Source: Sphingobium nicotianae (lineage in GTDB: Bacteria; Pseudomonadota; Alphaproteobacteria; Sphingomonadales; Sphingomonadaceae). Taken from it: a stretch of 64,000 bases of DNA. Below are positions 62,687-64,000 of this stretch, one piece after another. Where the stretch lies: positions 310,001 to 374,000 of the forward strand of contig NZ_JAHGAW010000001.1 of the NCBI RefSeq assembly GCF_018603885.1. Reading direction: 5' to 3'. The notes beneath the pieces were generated by a model. It searched no databases, was not told the DNA's origin, and saw only the letters and a program-made list of their open reading frames with translations. Each line of letters starts with the position of its first letter. Positions within the stretch are counted from its first letter, which is position 1. The position numbers and the translations under genes were made by a program.

Positions 62687-64000
62687 TCAGCCGAGCGCCT
62701 TCTTCAGCAGCTCGTTGACCACGCCCGGATTGGCCTTGCCCTGCATCGCCTTCATCGTCTGGCCGACGAAGAAGCCGAAGAGGGCTTCCTTGCCGCCCTT
62801 ATACTGCGCCACCTTGTCTTCATTGTCGGCGAGGATCTTGGCGATCGCCGCGTCGATGGCGCCGGTGTCGGACGTCTGCTTGAGGCCATGTCGCTCGACA
62901 TAATCGGCGGGCATCTCCGGGGTCGCAGCAATTGCCTCAAATACCTGTTTGTAGAGTGGTCCCGAGAGTATTCCCTGTTCCACCAATCGGATCAACTGAG
63001 CGCCCTGCGCGGTCGATATAAGACCGACAGGTTCGCCTGTAACTGCATCCATGCCCTGGGAAACACCGAACTTATTGAGATATCCGAATATATCATTGAG
63101 CAGCAGATTAGCGCAGCGTTTGGCGATTTCCGACGCTTCTTTTCCGGTTTCCAAGCTTGTGCGCTCGACGAGACGGTCGAAATAGATCGCCCAATCAACT
63201 TCGGCCGTAAGTTCTCCCGCCTGGTAGGCTGTCAGACCCAATATTTCGACGTAGCGCCGACGCTTGGCGTCGGGCAACTCGGGCAACGAATGACGGCAAT
63301 CCTCGATAAACGAATCGGTCAGCTCAAGCGGCAGCAGGTCCGGGTCGGGGAAATAGCGATAGTCGTGCGCATCCTCCTTGGAGCGCATCGAGCGCGTTGT
63401 GCCGGTGTCCGGATTGAACAGACGCGTCTCCTGGACGATGCGCCCGCCGCTCTCCAGCACGTCGACCTGCCGGCGCGCCTCATATTCGATCGTCGCCATC
63501 ACGAAGCGCACCGAGTTGACGTTCTTGGTCTCGGTCCGCGTGCCGAATTCCTCACCGGGCTTGCGCACCGAGACGTTGACGTCGGCGCGCATCGATCCTT
63601 CTTCCATGTTGCCGTCGCACGAGCCGACATAGCGCAGGATCGCGCGCAGCTTGCGCACATAGGCGCCGGCTTCGGCGGGCGAGCGCATGTCCGGCCGGCT
63701 GACGATCTCCATCAGCGCGACGCCCGAGCGGTTGAGGTCGACATAGGAGCGCGTCGGATGCTGGTCGTGCATCAGCTTGCCGGCGTCCTGCTCGACATGG
63801 ATGCGCTCGATGCCGATCACCTTGTCCTCGGGGATGCCCGCCTTCTCGTCCGCGTCGATGGTCAGCGCGCCCTCACCCACCAGCGGATGGTAGAGCTGGC
63901 TGATCTGGTAGCCCTGCGGCAGGTCCGCATAGAAATAATTCTTGCGGTCGAACCGGCTCCATTTGTTGATCTGGGCATTGATCGCGAGCCCGGTGCGCAC
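62687..64000 (-). CDS. gatB: Asp/Glu-tRNA amidotransferase subunit B (5' end outside window)
   Basis: 437 residues of about 490 are present; the N-terminus lies beyond base 64000. GatB motifs: NRSGVALMEIVSRPDMRSP, SCDGNMEEGSMRADVNVSVR, DYRYFPDPDLLPL, and the YqeY-like tail domain ending QGKANPGVVNELLKKALG. With GatA and GatC it amidates Glu-tRNA(Gln) and Asp-tRNA(Asn). Between about 62930 and 63330 the codons are clearly AT-richer than in the rest of the gene and its neighbours, with the protein still intact. Confidence 0.96.
   Translation of the reverse strand: MRTGLAINAQINKWSRFDRKNYFYADLPQGYQISQLYHPLVGEGALTIDADEKAGIPEDKVIGIERIHVEQDAGKLMHDQHPTRSYVDLNRSGVALMEIVSRPDMRSPAEAGAYVRKLRAILRYVGSCDGNMEEGSMRADVNVSVRKPGEEFGTRTETKNVNSVRFVMATIEYEARRQVDVLESGGRIVQETRLFNPDTGTTRSMRSKEDAHDYRYFPDPDLLPLELTDSFIEDCRHSLPELPDAKRRRYVEILGLTAYQAGELTAEVDWAIYFDRLVERTSLETGKEASEIAKRCANLLLNDIFGYLNKFGVSQGMDAVTGEPVGLISTAQGAQLIRLVEQGILSGPLYKQVFEAIAATPEMPADYVERHGLKQTSDTGAIDAAIAKILADNEDKVAQYKGGKEALFGFFVGQTMKAMQGKANPGVVNELLKKALG

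Overview
The window is GC-rich alphaproteobacterial chromosome, most probably from the family Sphingomonadaceae (Sphingomonas, Sphingobium, Rhizorhabdus or a close relative). The support is the gene order lytic transglycosylase-rlpA-dacA-tmk-holB-metG-tatD-MBL, an ALA-synthase-type hemA, the mreBCD-mrdA-rodA block next to mutL, and several intergenic palindromic repeats of the GTCATCCCAGC...GCTGGGATGAC kind. Genus assignment is inference.

Layout. 1-6.5 kb: two TraB/GumN-family proteins (the first cut by the window edge), a PAS-receiver protein, rplY-pth, and a minus-strand pair of an NHL-repeat/M23 fusion and an RlpA lipoprotein. 6.8-11.9 kb: ychF, a His/Met-rich small exported protein with an outer-membrane barrel protein, a PhoD-type phosphatase and a MaoC-like hydratase. 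12-19.8 kb: mutL, divergent from the rod-shape operon mreB-mreC-mreD-mrdA-rodA. 19.8-20.4 kb: a geneless stretch with several palindromes, then tRNA-Lys.

20.4-35.5 kb is the accessory part: sixteen genes, all on the minus strand except one AraC-type regulator. They encode D-2-hydroxyacid dehydrogenase, two SDRs, a 68-residue protein, a phytoene-desaturase-like flavoprotein, two class-C beta-lactamase-like esterases, two NTF2/SnoaL proteins, a carboxymuconolactone decarboxylase-like protein, a 3-hydroxyisobutyrate dehydrogenase-like enzyme, two metallo-beta-lactamase-fold hydrolases flanking a cytochrome P450, and a GMC oxidoreductase. Tight overlaps point to a few long transcripts, with palindromic repeats between them. 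I read it as an uncharacterised peripheral catabolic pathway (hydroxylation, alcohol oxidation, ester or lactone hydrolysis); the substrate cannot be read from sequence.

35.5-44.1 kb is a minus-strand housekeeping operon ending in an unlisted small membrane protein with an apparent CTG start. 44.3-56 kb: tRNA-Ser, folD, an O-methyltransferase, murI, hemA, a GGDEF-EAL protein, moaA, nadK, tRNA-Asn, a DUF535 protein, a decayed dicarboxylate-symporter pseudogene and a GT4 glycosyltransferase. 56-64 kb: clpX, clpP, an acyltransferase whose conserved N-terminus also lacks a normal start codon, a GT2 glycosyltransferase, trigger factor with a His- and Lys/Ala-rich tail, tRNA-Leu, a proline-rich small protein and most of gatB, which carries a block of unusually AT-rich codons.

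No insertion sequence, integrase, CRISPR array or rRNA was found.
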